The translations under genes and the position numbers were made by a program. DNA of 64,000 nt. Source: Ensifer sp. PDNC004. Lineage in GTDB: Bacteria; Pseudomonadota; Alphaproteobacteria; Rhizobiales; Rhizobiaceae. Below, in pieces: positions 8,547 through 16,212 of the stretch. The stretch is taken from contig NZ_CP070353.1 in assembly GCF_016919405.1 (NCBI RefSeq), forward strand, positions 2,418,001 through 2,482,000. Direction: 5' to 3'. The first letter of the stretch is position 1, and every line of letters begins with the position of its first letter. A model generated the notes under the pieces. The model searched no databases and had not been told where the DNA came from. It saw only the letters and a program-made list of their open reading frames with translations.

Positions 8547-8969
8547 TCAGGCGCCGCGCTTGTCGACCGACAGCGCGCCGGGGCCGAAAGCACCGAGCAC
8601 CAGGAAGCCGCCGGCGATCGCAACGTTCTTCATCATCATCAGGCCGTTGAAGACGGTGAGCAGGCCATTGGCTTCCGGCGGGAAGTTCGGAACATTGATC
8701 GCGCCGCTGTGGAAGGCAAAGGCGGTGACCAAGCTGAAGGCGGCGAGCAGATAGGCAGCAATCTTCGTCTGGAAGCCGACGAGGACGGCGAGACCGGCAA
8801 CAAGCTCGAAGAGACCTGCGAGGTAGGCAAGCACGGTCGGAGCCGGCCAGCCGGCGCCGGTGATCATCTGGGCAGTGCCCGAGGGATCCATCAGCTTGCT
8901 GAAACCGGACATGATGAACATGATAGAAAGCAGGATGCGTCCGACGAGGACGGCAACATTCTGAGGCAT
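8547..8969 (-). CDS. DoxX-family membrane protein
   Basis: A 140-residue protein with four hydrophobic segments typical of DoxX. The start reads MPQNVAVLVGRILLSIMFIMSGFSKL, followed by TVLAYLAGLFELVAGLAVLVGF, AAYLLAAFSLVTAFAFH and KNVAIAGGFLVLGAFG. Such proteins form small inner-membrane units of poorly defined role, sometimes tied to quinone or thiol redox stress. Start at 8969 has CAGGAGCC upstream; the reading frame is open further upstream but that part is unlike DoxX. It is alone on its strand, convergent with the mutarotase gene and divergent from the Crp-family gene. Confidence 0.85.
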   Translation of the reverse strand: MPQNVAVLVGRILLSIMFIMSGFSKLMDPSGTAQMITGAGWPAPTVLAYLAGLFELVAGLAVLVGFQTKIAAYLLAAFSLVTAFAFHSGAINVPNFPPEANGLLTVFNGLMMMKNVAIAGGFLVLGAFGPGALSVDKRGA

Positions 8970-9232
8970 GGAAGGCTCCTGTGAGAAACGGTTGTTGACA
9001 ACAGAAGTATCAGCATTCTCAAAATCATCTAGCCGCTCCGCAAGCGACAGATCGTTCACAAAAATGAAACGCCTACGACCCATCGTCAACCTTCTACCGA
9101 CCGGTTCTCGACGCAAAACTGCAAGGCAATGCGGGACCACAACGACGGCGCGCCGTTCTTTTCTGTTGCAAGGACGCAGCGGCTGAGCAAAGAATTTCGG
9201 CGCGGCTGGGGAACGCCGCGCGGGGGCATGAC

Positions 9233-9937
9233 ATGAACGAAATCAACCGGAGCCCGACATTCTGGCGCTCGTTTCCGATTTTTGAAGAATTCGACAAGAG
9301 CACGATTGCCGAGCTTGCGGATATCGCAACCTACCGGAAGTGGCCGGCCGGCACCGTGATCTTCCAGCGCGGCGATGAAGGCAATTACATGATTGTCGTC
9401 ATCTCTGGGCGCATCAAGCTGTCGCTGATCACGCCGCAGGGACGCGAGCTCATGCTGCGCCAGCACGAAGCGGGCGCGATCTTCGGCGAGATGGCCGTGC
9501 TCGACGGCCAGACCCGTTCGGCCGATGCGACGACCATGACCGCGTCCGAAGGCTATGTGATCGGCAAAAAGGCCTTTCTCGATATCGTCACCAATCGCCC
9601 GGAAGCGGCCGAAGCAGTGATCCGCTTTCTCTGTGCCCAGCTTCGCGACACGACCGAGCGGCTGGAAACTATCGCGCTTTACGACCTCAACGCCCGGGTG
9701 GCGCGCTTCTTCCTCGCGACGCTCCGGCAGATCCACGGCAACGAATTGCCGGAAAGCGCCAATCTGAGGCTGACCATGAGCCAGACGGATATCGCCGGCG
9801 TGCTCGGCGCCAGCCGGCCAAAGGTGAACCGCGCCATCCAATGGCTGGAGGAAAGCGGCGCGATCAAGCGCAACGAAGGCATCATCGCCTGCAAGGTCGG
9901 CCGCCTGCAGAGCATTGCTGACCCCGAGGAGGACTAG
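9233..9937 (+). CDS. Crp/Fnr-family transcriptional regulator, likely cAMP-responsive
   Basis: A 234-residue Crp-type protein. The cyclic-nucleotide-binding domain spans about residues 10-130 and keeps the phosphate-binding cassette FGEMAVLDGQTRSA, including the conserved Glu and Arg that contact cAMP. The C-terminal HTH includes MSQTDIAGVLGASRPKVNRAI near residues 182-202. There is no N-terminal cysteine cluster, which argues against an oxygen-sensing Fnr/FixK role. It ends 5 bp before an adenylate cyclase gene, so the two are almost surely one operon. Retained cassette residues plus this neighbour make cAMP the likely ligand; that is inference. Confidence 0.88.
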   Translation: MNEINRSPTFWRSFPIFEEFDKSTIAELADIATYRKWPAGTVIFQRGDEGNYMIVVISGRIKLSLITPQGRELMLRQHEAGAIFGEMAVLDGQTRSADATTMTASEGYVIGKKAFLDIVTNRPEAAEAVIRFLCAQLRDTTERLETIALYDLNARVARFFLATLRQIHGNELPESANLRLTMSQTDIAGVLGASRPKVNRAIQWLEESGAIKRNEGIIACKVGRLQSIADPEED

Positions 9938-9942
9938 TCCGT

Positions 9943-11805
9943 ATGGTCGCTGAGCAGCGCCGGCGTTTGCGTTTCACGCCGCTTGCCGGCGGTTGCCTCA
10001 CGAGCCTGCTTGCGGCCATAGCGCTCTATCTCTACGCCGGACCTCTGTTCGAAACCCAGCGCGAGTTGTTCTTCGACAGTCTGACGCAATGGGTTCCGGC
10101 ACCCCAGTCCCCTGATATCATCGTCGTCGACATCGACAGGCAGGCCCACCAGTCGCGCCCGTCGGGCGAATGGGACCGGGCAGCGACCGCCGAGCTTCTG
10201 TCGCAGCTCGCGACCGCGGGCGCCAAGGTGATTGCGGTCGACTTCGTCTTCAGCGCCGATTGTAACTCGACCTCCGACGGCAACCCGGCGCTTGCTGCAG
10301 CACTTTCGAAGACCGCCGTCGTGCTTGGTTTCCTCGTTGCCGATACGGTGCAGGAGCGGCCGCGTCCCGTGCCGCCGCTGGCGCTCAGCCGTCCCTTCAC
10401 CGCACCCGAACTGTGGTTTCTCGACGGCGCCGAAACCTCGTGCCCGGCCTTCATGGATCAGGCAAGTGCGGCGGCGGCCTCGTTTCTCGTCGGCGACGAG
10501 GATGCGCGCATACGCCGGGTTCAGGCCTATGCCATCCTCGGCAACGACGCCTATCCGACGCTGGCGATCGAAGCGACCCGGCAGATGCGGGGCGGTGGCA
10601 CGCCCATCCTCGGCGGCCAGCCGGCCTGGGTGCGCATCGACGGGCAAACGATCTTGCTCGACGACACCGGAAGCCTGCGTTTCGTGGCAAGCCCGCAGGA
10701 GCGGCTGAGCGAACGCACGGTTTCGGCGGCCGACGTCCTGTCCGGCAAGGCTTCGGCGGAACGCTTCGCCGGCAAGCTCGTGCTGATCGGAAGCAGCCTG
10801 CCAAACCTCGGGGGCCTCAGGCCGAGCGCTTCGATGCCGCTCGAACCCTCGGTGCAGATCCACGCCGACATCGCCAATGCGATCCTGACCGGCTTCCTGC
10901 CGCAGCGCGACGGCCGACTGCCGCTGGCGGAAGCCGTGGCAGCACTTGTCGCCGGCCTCGGCGTCGCCTTCGCCGCCACCCGCCTGCGCCCGCTGACATC
11001 GGCAGCGCTCGGCCTTGGCGCTGTCGCCACCGCCGTGACGGCCGCCGCCGTCATCTACGATGGCAGCGGCTGGCTCATCGACGCCGTCAGCATTTCGATC
11101 GCGCTTATTGCCGTCCTTGCGGTGACCAGCGTGCTGCAATTTGCCGAGGTTCGGCGCGCGGAAGCGACGGCCCGGCAGAAGTTTTCGCAATATCTGCCGC
11201 AGTCGGTTGTCGCCCGCTACATCGACAATCCCGGACTTGCCCGCATGGCAGGCGAGGAGCGTCAGGTGACCGCGCTCTTTACCGACATCGAGAGCTTTTC
11301 CACCCTGTCGCAGAGGCTGAAGCCGCGCGAGCTCATCGCCCTGCTCGACATCTATTTCGCCGAAGTCAACGCGCTGGTGGCCGACCATGGCGGCATGGTC
11401 GACAAGGTGGTGGGCGATGCGGTGCACGCGTTCTTCAACGCCCCGGAGGACCTGGCCGATCATGTCGACAGGGCGATCGATTGCGCCAAGGCGATCCACG
11501 CGCTGACGGAAGAGATGCGCAGGCGTCCGCAGTTCGCCGCCAACGCTTTCGGCCGGACGCGGATCGGCATCGAGACCGGGCCGGCCGTCGTCGGCGAGGT
11601 CGGCGCCGGCGGCAAGCTCGACTACACCGCCCACGGCGACGCGATCAATCTGGCAGCGCGCCTGCAGGAGGCAAACAAGTTTCTCGGCACGGCGATCTGT
11701 GTCGGGCCTGCTGCCGCTCAGGAAAGCAAACGGCCGCTTCGCCCGCTCGGCAGCCACGAGATCCGCGGGTTCTCCATGATGGAACTGTTCACGGTCGCCG
11801 ACTGA
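9943..11805 (+). CDS. CHASE2-domain class III adenylate cyclase
   Basis: Makes cAMP from ATP. The 620-residue protein has an N-terminal transmembrane segment (residues 12-32), an extracytoplasmic CHASE2 sensor to about 310, three further membrane helices (about 325-400), and a class III cyclase domain from about 430. Metal-binding aspartates are seen in FTDIESFS (Asp448) and VVGDAV (Asp492). Lys488 (DKVVGD) and Asp560 (KLDYTAHGD) are the adenine-specifying pair, supporting adenylate over guanylate cyclase. HGDAINLAARLQEAN supplies the transition-state Asn/Arg. It follows the Crp-type regulator by 5 bp and is convergent with a FecR-domain gene, a partner often found with CHASE2 cyclases. Confidence 0.92.
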   Translation: MVAEQRRRLRFTPLAGGCLTSLLAAIALYLYAGPLFETQRELFFDSLTQWVPAPQSPDIIVVDIDRQAHQSRPSGEWDRAATAELLSQLATAGAKVIAVDFVFSADCNSTSDGNPALAAALSKTAVVLGFLVADTVQERPRPVPPLALSRPFTAPELWFLDGAETSCPAFMDQASAAAASFLVGDEDARIRRVQAYAILGNDAYPTLAIEATRQMRGGGTPILGGQPAWVRIDGQTILLDDTGSLRFVASPQERLSERTVSAADVLSGKASAERFAGKLVLIGSSLPNLGGLRPSASMPLEPSVQIHADIANAILTGFLPQRDGRLPLAEAVAALVAGLGVAFAATRLRPLTSAALGLGAVATAVTAAAVIYDGSGWLIDAVSISIALIAVLAVTSVLQFAEVRRAEATARQKFSQYLPQSVVARYIDNPGLARMAGEERQVTALFTDIESFSTLSQRLKPRELIALLDIYFAEVNALVADHGGMVDKVVGDAVHAFFNAPEDLADHVDRAIDCAKAIHALTEEMRRRPQFAANAFGRTRIGIETGPAVVGEVGAGGKLDYTAHGDAINLAARLQEANKFLGTAICVGPAAAQESKRPLRPLGSHEIRGFSMMELFTVAD

Positions 11806-11840
11806 CGCGGCGCGCCGGATAATCTCGATCCGGCGTCAGT

Positions 11841-12485
11841 TCAACGCGTCAAGCCGACACTCGCATAGGCTTCCTTGATGCGCGCCTCGCCCCAGTTGAC
11901 GGGCTCGCTCGGGGCGTCGCCGCGATGATGAAACTCCACCCCCTGCCCGGCAGCGACGATCTTGGTGACGCCGCCGCGCGCGACCGAAACGCTTCCATGT
12001 TCGACGAAGACGGCAAAGGCTGCCCGGCTCGGACCACAGAAGAATTTGGTGCCGCGCACGCCGATCATGCCGAAGGCGGTGCGCACAGCCACGTCGACCT
12101 TCGGCAGCCCCTCAGGCCGGTCGAAGACCATGCGACCCGTTCCAAGCTCGAGCGTGCCGCCCTGCCCGGCAATGAAACTGTCGACGAGCAGTTCGGTTTC
12201 GGCGCCCAGAAGCACGCGCGTATCCGTGCCGAGGTTCAAGGTTGCAAAACTCTCGGCGTTCGTGTGCACGCGGTCGTTCTCGAAAAGCTGGCCGCCGACG
12301 GCGAGCGGCTTGTCCTTTTTCGCCTGCCTTAGCCGGACATCGCCGCGGATCTCCGTTGCTTCGCCAAGGGCCGAGTCTGCCCAGGCGGGCGCAGCACCGC
12401 GGCCGACTGCCGTCAGCAACAGGCCGCCGACGACGACGCGCCGGCTCACCAGCAACTTGCGCATCGACGCTGCCAGATCATCCAT
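11841..12485 (-). CDS. FecR-domain exported protein
   Basis: A 214-residue exported protein. The N-terminus (MDDLAASMRKLLVSRRVVVGGLLL...APAWA) has paired arginines before a hydrophobic stretch, compatible with Tat or Sec export. A FecR domain follows: LRQAKKDKPLAVGGQLFENDRVHTNA, then LNLGTDTRVLLGAETELLVD, and FGMIGVRGTKFF. The transmembrane signalling part of true FecR is absent, so this is the stand-alone periplasmic FecR fold, a scaffold or ligand-binding module. Start at 12485 has GGGAGAG 6 bases upstream. It is convergent with the CHASE2 cyclase and divergent from the Sel1 gene. Confidence 0.85.
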   Translation of the reverse strand: MDDLAASMRKLLVSRRVVVGGLLLTAVGRGAAPAWADSALGEATEIRGDVRLRQAKKDKPLAVGGQLFENDRVHTNAESFATLNLGTDTRVLLGAETELLVDSFIAGQGGTLELGTGRMVFDRPEGLPKVDVAVRTAFGMIGVRGTKFFCGPSRAAFAVFVEHGSVSVARGGVTKIVAAGQGVEFHHRGDAPSEPVNWGEARIKEAYASVGLTR

Positions 12486-12680
12486 TTGCATCTCTCCCGT
12501 TTTGCGCGCTGCCGCCATCCGAGGATAGTCCCGGCGCTGCCGGATGCAAGCGGGCGCGAGGCCGGGCCCGCGGCAGTCCCTCGCCACTTCGCCAGAGCTT
12601 TCGTTGCCGGGCTGTTCCCGCCGGAACAGCCGCCTCCAACGGACAGCGATAAGTTCACCGTCAAGAGAAGGGAGAGTTTC

Positions 12681-13541
12681 ATGGAAAATCGCAGCGCATC
12701 CGGCAGCCGCATCATCAACGCCGTATTCCTGGCCGTCGTCAGCCTGCTGGCGGTTGCTGCGATCGCACTTCCTTCAGCCCGCGCCGCCGAGCTTTCCGCA
12801 GCCGATGTCTGCGACCGCGAGGCAGGCAGCATCTTCGACCTGCAGCGCAATATGGCCTTCCCGGCCGTTGCCACCGAGGACATCAAGATCGGCGTGGCGC
12901 TGTCGGCCTGCCGCGAGGCCTATAACCAGAAGAGTGGCGCCCGCACCGAGTTTCAGCTGGCCCGCGTTCTCGACAAGGCCGGCCAGAAGATCCAGTCGCA
13001 GCGCATCCTCGGCGAAGCCGCCGAGCATGGCCATGCGCTCGCCATGACCAACTATGCCGTCCTCGTCGGCGAAGGCGGCGACATCGCAACAGAATTCGCG
13101 CTGAACCAGAAGGCGGCCGCCGCCGGCAACATTCTCGCCGCCTACAATCTCGGCGTCTCCTATCGCGACGGCATGGGAACCTCGGTCAACGGCGAACTGG
13201 CGATCGCATGGTTCGAGCGGGCATCGCTCGCTGGCGACGACGTCGCCGCCTTCAATCTCGCGGTCATCCTGGATGAAGGAAAGCTGGTCGCCGAGGACAA
13301 CGCGAAGGCCGCGAAGTTCTACCGGCTGGCCGCAGACCGCGGCAATGTCGATGCCATGGTCAATCTCGGCTTGATGCTCGAGAACGGCGAAGGCATCAAC
13401 AAGGACATCCCCGCGGCACGGGAAATCTTCCGCAAGGCGGCCAATGAAGGCGATGCGTTTGCCGGCCAGAAGCTCGCCGAACTCAGCGTCAGGGACGGAT
13501 TTGAGACAGCCATGCTGCCCAAGGCCAGCCGCGTCAAGTAA
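12681..13541 (+). CDS. Sel1-repeat (TPR-like) secreted protein
   Basis: A 286-residue protein with a signal peptide (residues 1 to about 36, ending ARAAE) and a chain of Sel1-like repeats: SYRDGMGTSVNGELAIAWFERAS, LDEGKLVAEDNAKAAKFYRLAA, LENGEGINKDIPAAREIFRKAA. Four to five repeats cover residues 100-270. Sel1 arrays mediate protein contacts, usually in the periplasm. Start at 12681 follows GGGAGAG. It is divergent from the FecR gene, and TPR/Sel1 and FecR proteins often occur together with CHASE2 cyclases, so it may belong to the same signalling or envelope module. A strong terminator follows. Confidence 0.85.
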   Translation: MENRSASGSRIINAVFLAVVSLLAVAAIALPSARAAELSAADVCDREAGSIFDLQRNMAFPAVATEDIKIGVALSACREAYNQKSGARTEFQLARVLDKAGQKIQSQRILGEAAEHGHALAMTNYAVLVGEGGDIATEFALNQKAAAAGNILAAYNLGVSYRDGMGTSVNGELAIAWFERASLAGDDVAAFNLAVILDEGKLVAEDNAKAAKFYRLAADRGNVDAMVNLGLMLENGEGINKDIPAAREIFRKAANEGDAFAGQKLAELSVRDGFETAMLPKASRVK

Positions 13542-13564
13542 TCGAACACGCCTCCCAAGGGCCA

Positions 13565-13607
13565 CGCGGGTCGGAGATCCCATGATCTTCGGCCCGCGTT
13601 TTCGTTT
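13565..13607 (+). terminator. Terminator after the Sel1-repeat gene
   Basis: Thirteen-pair stem (two G-U pairs) from GCGGGTCGGAGAT with ATCTTCGGCCCGC around CCCATG, followed by GTTTTCGTTT. It lies 24 bp after the stop codon. Confidence 0.85.
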
Positions 13608-13628
13608 GGAACAGCCCCTAAGAGCCGA

Positions 13629-14663
13629 CTAGCGGATTTCGCCTGCCTGCGGCCCCCAGGTATCGGTCAGCGCGAAGCCTTCGGCCAGCGGATCGAACGG
13701 ATCGAGCGCCACCTGGTGCAGGCCGAAGGTCCAGCCTCGGCCGGCGATCGTCGGGATGATCGCCTCGCGGCCGGCAACCGTCGTCACACCTTCGAGGCCG
13801 ACTTCGAACTCCGAACCGATGATCGAGCGTGACTTCAGGACATCGCCGACCTTGACCTTGCCGCGCGCATGCAGCGTCGCGAGGTTGGCCGAGCTGCCCG
13901 TGCCGCAGGGCGAACGGTCGACGCGACCCGGCCACATGGTGGTGCAGGTGCGGATCGTGCCGTCGGCCTCGACATCGCGGAACATGACGTAGGCGACGCC
14001 CTTGATCTCAGGGATTTCCGGATGGACGACCGGGATGGTGCGGTTGACGATGTCTTTGAGGATCATACCGGCTTCGACGATCTCGCGGGCGTTCGCCTTG
14101 TCGATCGTCGTGCCGATCTGGCCGACATCGACCAGGGCGTAGAAGATGCCGCCATAGCAGAGGTCGAGCTTGATCTTGCCCCACTTCGGCGTATCGACCT
14201 CGACGTCGAGCTCATGCACGAAGGACGGCACCATGGTCAGCTTCACCTTCTCACAGCGCCCATCGCGGCAGGTGGCGGTTGCCTTGACGAGGCCGGAGGC
14301 GGTGTCGAGCATGACGACGGTCTCGGGTTCCTTCATCTCGATGATGCCGGATTCCAAGAGCGCGGTCGTGACGCAGATCGAGTTCGAGCCGGACATGGCG
14401 TGCGCCTGGTCGGCTTGCAGGATGATGAAGCCGGCGTCGGCTTCCGGCCGCTTCGGCGGCACCAGCAAGTTGACCGAGCCGATCGAGCCGGAACGCGGCT
14501 CCAGGCACAGGAACCGGCGCAGGCTGTCGTCGACCGTATTGATGTGGTTGAGCTGCTCGGCGATCGAGTTGCCCGGGATCTTCGGCACGCCGCCGATCGC
14601 GACCTTGCCGATTTCGCCCTCGCAATGAACGTCCAGCAACTGGATCGTGCGCTTCCACCGCAT
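13629..14663 (-). CDS. Proline racemase family protein (hydroxyproline epimerase/dehydratase-like)
   Basis: A 344-residue member of the proline racemase superfamily, which includes proline racemase, 4-hydroxyproline 2-epimerase and trans-3-hydroxyproline dehydratase. The second catalytic cysteine is present in DRSPCGTGS (Cys253). The first catalytic position, normally Cys in MCGH, is Ser91 in HAMSGSNSIC. A Ser-Cys pair is known in some superfamily members and does not by itself fix the reaction. Start at 14663 has GGAG upstream and gives the natural MRWKRTIQLLDVHCEGE N-terminus. The PutA gene 1.5 kb away makes an amino-acid catabolic role plausible, but no hydroxyproline pathway partners are adjacent. 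Confidence 0.85.
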   Translation of the reverse strand: MRWKRTIQLLDVHCEGEIGKVAIGGVPKIPGNSIAEQLNHINTVDDSLRRFLCLEPRSGSIGSVNLLVPPKRPEADAGFIILQADQAHAMSGSNSICVTTALLESGIIEMKEPETVVMLDTASGLVKATATCRDGRCEKVKLTMVPSFVHELDVEVDTPKWGKIKLDLCYGGIFYALVDVGQIGTTIDKANAREIVEAGMILKDIVNRTIPVVHPEIPEIKGVAYVMFRDVEADGTIRTCTTMWPGRVDRSPCGTGSSANLATLHARGKVKVGDVLKSRSIIGSEFEVGLEGVTTVAGREAIIPTIAGRGWTFGLHQVALDPFDPLAEGFALTDTWGPQAGEIR

Positions 14664-14863
14664 GCCGTTTCTCCAACGCGTTTGCCATCGCCTCAACGGC
14701 GATCATGACTGATATATCAGATGCGCCTGCATTACCGCTTTCCGCGGGCGCCCGCAAGAAAAACCGCGAGCCGCTGTTCGTCTGTCGAGCCCAAAGATGC
14801 GGCTTGACGCAAGTGCGCCCGCACGACAGCTTGGGCCAATCGGACGCAACCCTCTGGAACTCC

Positions 14864-15670
14864 ATGACAAAGCTGATCATCTTCACCGACCTGCACATGG
14901 TGCCCGAGGGCACGACGATCATCGGCCTCGATCCGTATCAGCGGCTGGCCAACGGCATTGCCCATGTCAACCGCTATCATGCGGATGCGGACCGGGTGGT
15001 CTTCATGGGCGATCTCACCCACCATGCAGACCATGCGTCCTACCAGCGCCTGAAGCGGCTGATCGATCAGCTGACGCCGCCGGTCGCCATCACCATCGGC
15101 AATCACGACCGGCGCGAGGTGTTCCGCGAGGTCTTTGCCGCTGCAGAGACCGACGAGAACGGCTTCGTGCAGCAGGCTATCGATTTTGCCGACTGCCGTA
15201 TCCTCCTGCTCGATACGCTGTTTGCCCCGCCCTATGATTATCCGACCAGCCATGCGGGTGTGCTTTGCGCCAAGCGGCTCGCCTGGCTCGACAGGCAACT
15301 GGCCGATGCCGGCGACCGGCCGGTGCTCATCTTCATGCACCATCCGCCGCACAGGACGGGCTTTAGCGGCATGGACATGATCCGGCTCGCCAACGAGACG
15401 GAGTTCTACGACCTCGTCAAACTGCACGGCAATGTGCGGCACATCTTCGCCGGCCATGTGCACCGGACGATCAGCGGCTCCTGCCGCGGCATTCCGTTCT
15501 CGGTCTTCAAGAGCCCCGTACACCAGCAGCCGATGCCCTTCGATGCACCCGACGCCTCGCTGTCGGTCGACGAGCCGGCCGCCTATGGCATCGCCGTCGT
15601 GACCGACGATGGCGTGCTGGTGCATACGGAGGACTACGAGATCGCCCGCCGAGATGCCGCCATCGCGTAA
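14864..15670 (+). CDS. Calcineurin-type metallophosphoesterase (class III cyclic nucleotide phosphodiesterase-like)
   Basis: A 268-residue dinuclear metallophosphoesterase. All family motifs are visible: DLH in IIFTDLHM (residues 6-11), GDLTHH near 50, GNHDRRE near 81, HHPPH near 162 and GHVHRT near 205. The spacing and the GFSGMDM/LANETEF segments resemble CpdA/GpdQ-type enzymes that hydrolyse cAMP or glycerophosphodiesters. The start at 14864 was chosen because the DxH motif must lie near the N-terminus; open reading upstream has no homologous look. It is divergent from the racemase-family gene. With an adenylate cyclase 3 kb away, cAMP turnover is an attractive but unproven role. Confidence 0.87.
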   Translation: MTKLIIFTDLHMVPEGTTIIGLDPYQRLANGIAHVNRYHADADRVVFMGDLTHHADHASYQRLKRLIDQLTPPVAITIGNHDRREVFREVFAAAETDENGFVQQAIDFADCRILLLDTLFAPPYDYPTSHAGVLCAKRLAWLDRQLADAGDRPVLIFMHHPPHRTGFSGMDMIRLANETEFYDLVKLHGNVRHIFAGHVHRTISGSCRGIPFSVFKSPVHQQPMPFDAPDASLSVDEPAAYGIAVVTDDGVLVHTEDYEIARRDAAIA

Positions 15671-15711
15671 GGGCCATTTCAGACCGCGGACCTTCATGCT
15701 AGTTTGAGGCT

Positions 15712-16026
15712 ATGACCAAACCCGTATCCCTCGACGAAAGCTTCGATTGCCAGAGTTGCGGCGCCTGCTGCGCCTATTCGGCCGACTGGCCGCGTTTCTC
15801 GCTGGAGACGGACGAGGAGCTCGACCTGATCCCAGCGGAATATGTGTCCGCCGACCTCGGCGGCATGCGCTGCGAGGACGATCGCTGCTTGGCGCTCAGC
15901 GGCAAGCTCGGCGACCATGTCGGCTGCAAGATCTACGCGATCCGGCCGATCGTCTGTCGCACCTGCATGCCCGGCGACGACGAGTGCCTGATGGCCCGCG
16001 AGAAGCACTTCGGCAAGGCCGCATAA
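15712..16026 (+). CDS. YkgJ-family cysteine-cluster protein
   Basis: A 104-residue protein with eight cysteines in the YkgJ/Fe-S or zinc-binding (CxxCxxCC) pattern: FDCQSCGACCAYS near residues 11-23, then RCEDDRCLAL, GCKIYAIRPIVCRTC and DDECL. The cluster most likely chelates a metal; no enzymatic role is established for the family. It begins 41 bp after the phosphoesterase gene and could share its transcript. A short terminator follows directly. Confidence 0.85.
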   Translation: MTKPVSLDESFDCQSCGACCAYSADWPRFSLETDEELDLIPAEYVSADLGGMRCEDDRCLALSGKLGDHVGCKIYAIRPIVCRTCMPGDDECLMAREKHFGKAA

Positions 16027-16050
16027 CACCGGATCATCCGGTGATTTTGC
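16027..16050 (+). terminator. Terminator after the cysteine-cluster gene
   Basis: Stem CACCGGA/TCCGGTG with a TCA loop, directly after the stop codon and followed by ATTTTGC. Confidence 0.75.
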
Positions 16051-16212
16051 GAACATTCCGCATCCTCTGCGGCTCCGCACGCACCGGACGGTGAAACATT
16101 CCGCGAAAGATCAAATTTGCCGGATGGATGTACGGCGAAAGGAAGCGTATTTTCCGGCCACGATCGGGCGCGCGCTGCGCCCTTCAAACCGCTTCCCGGA
16201 GGATAGCGCTCG

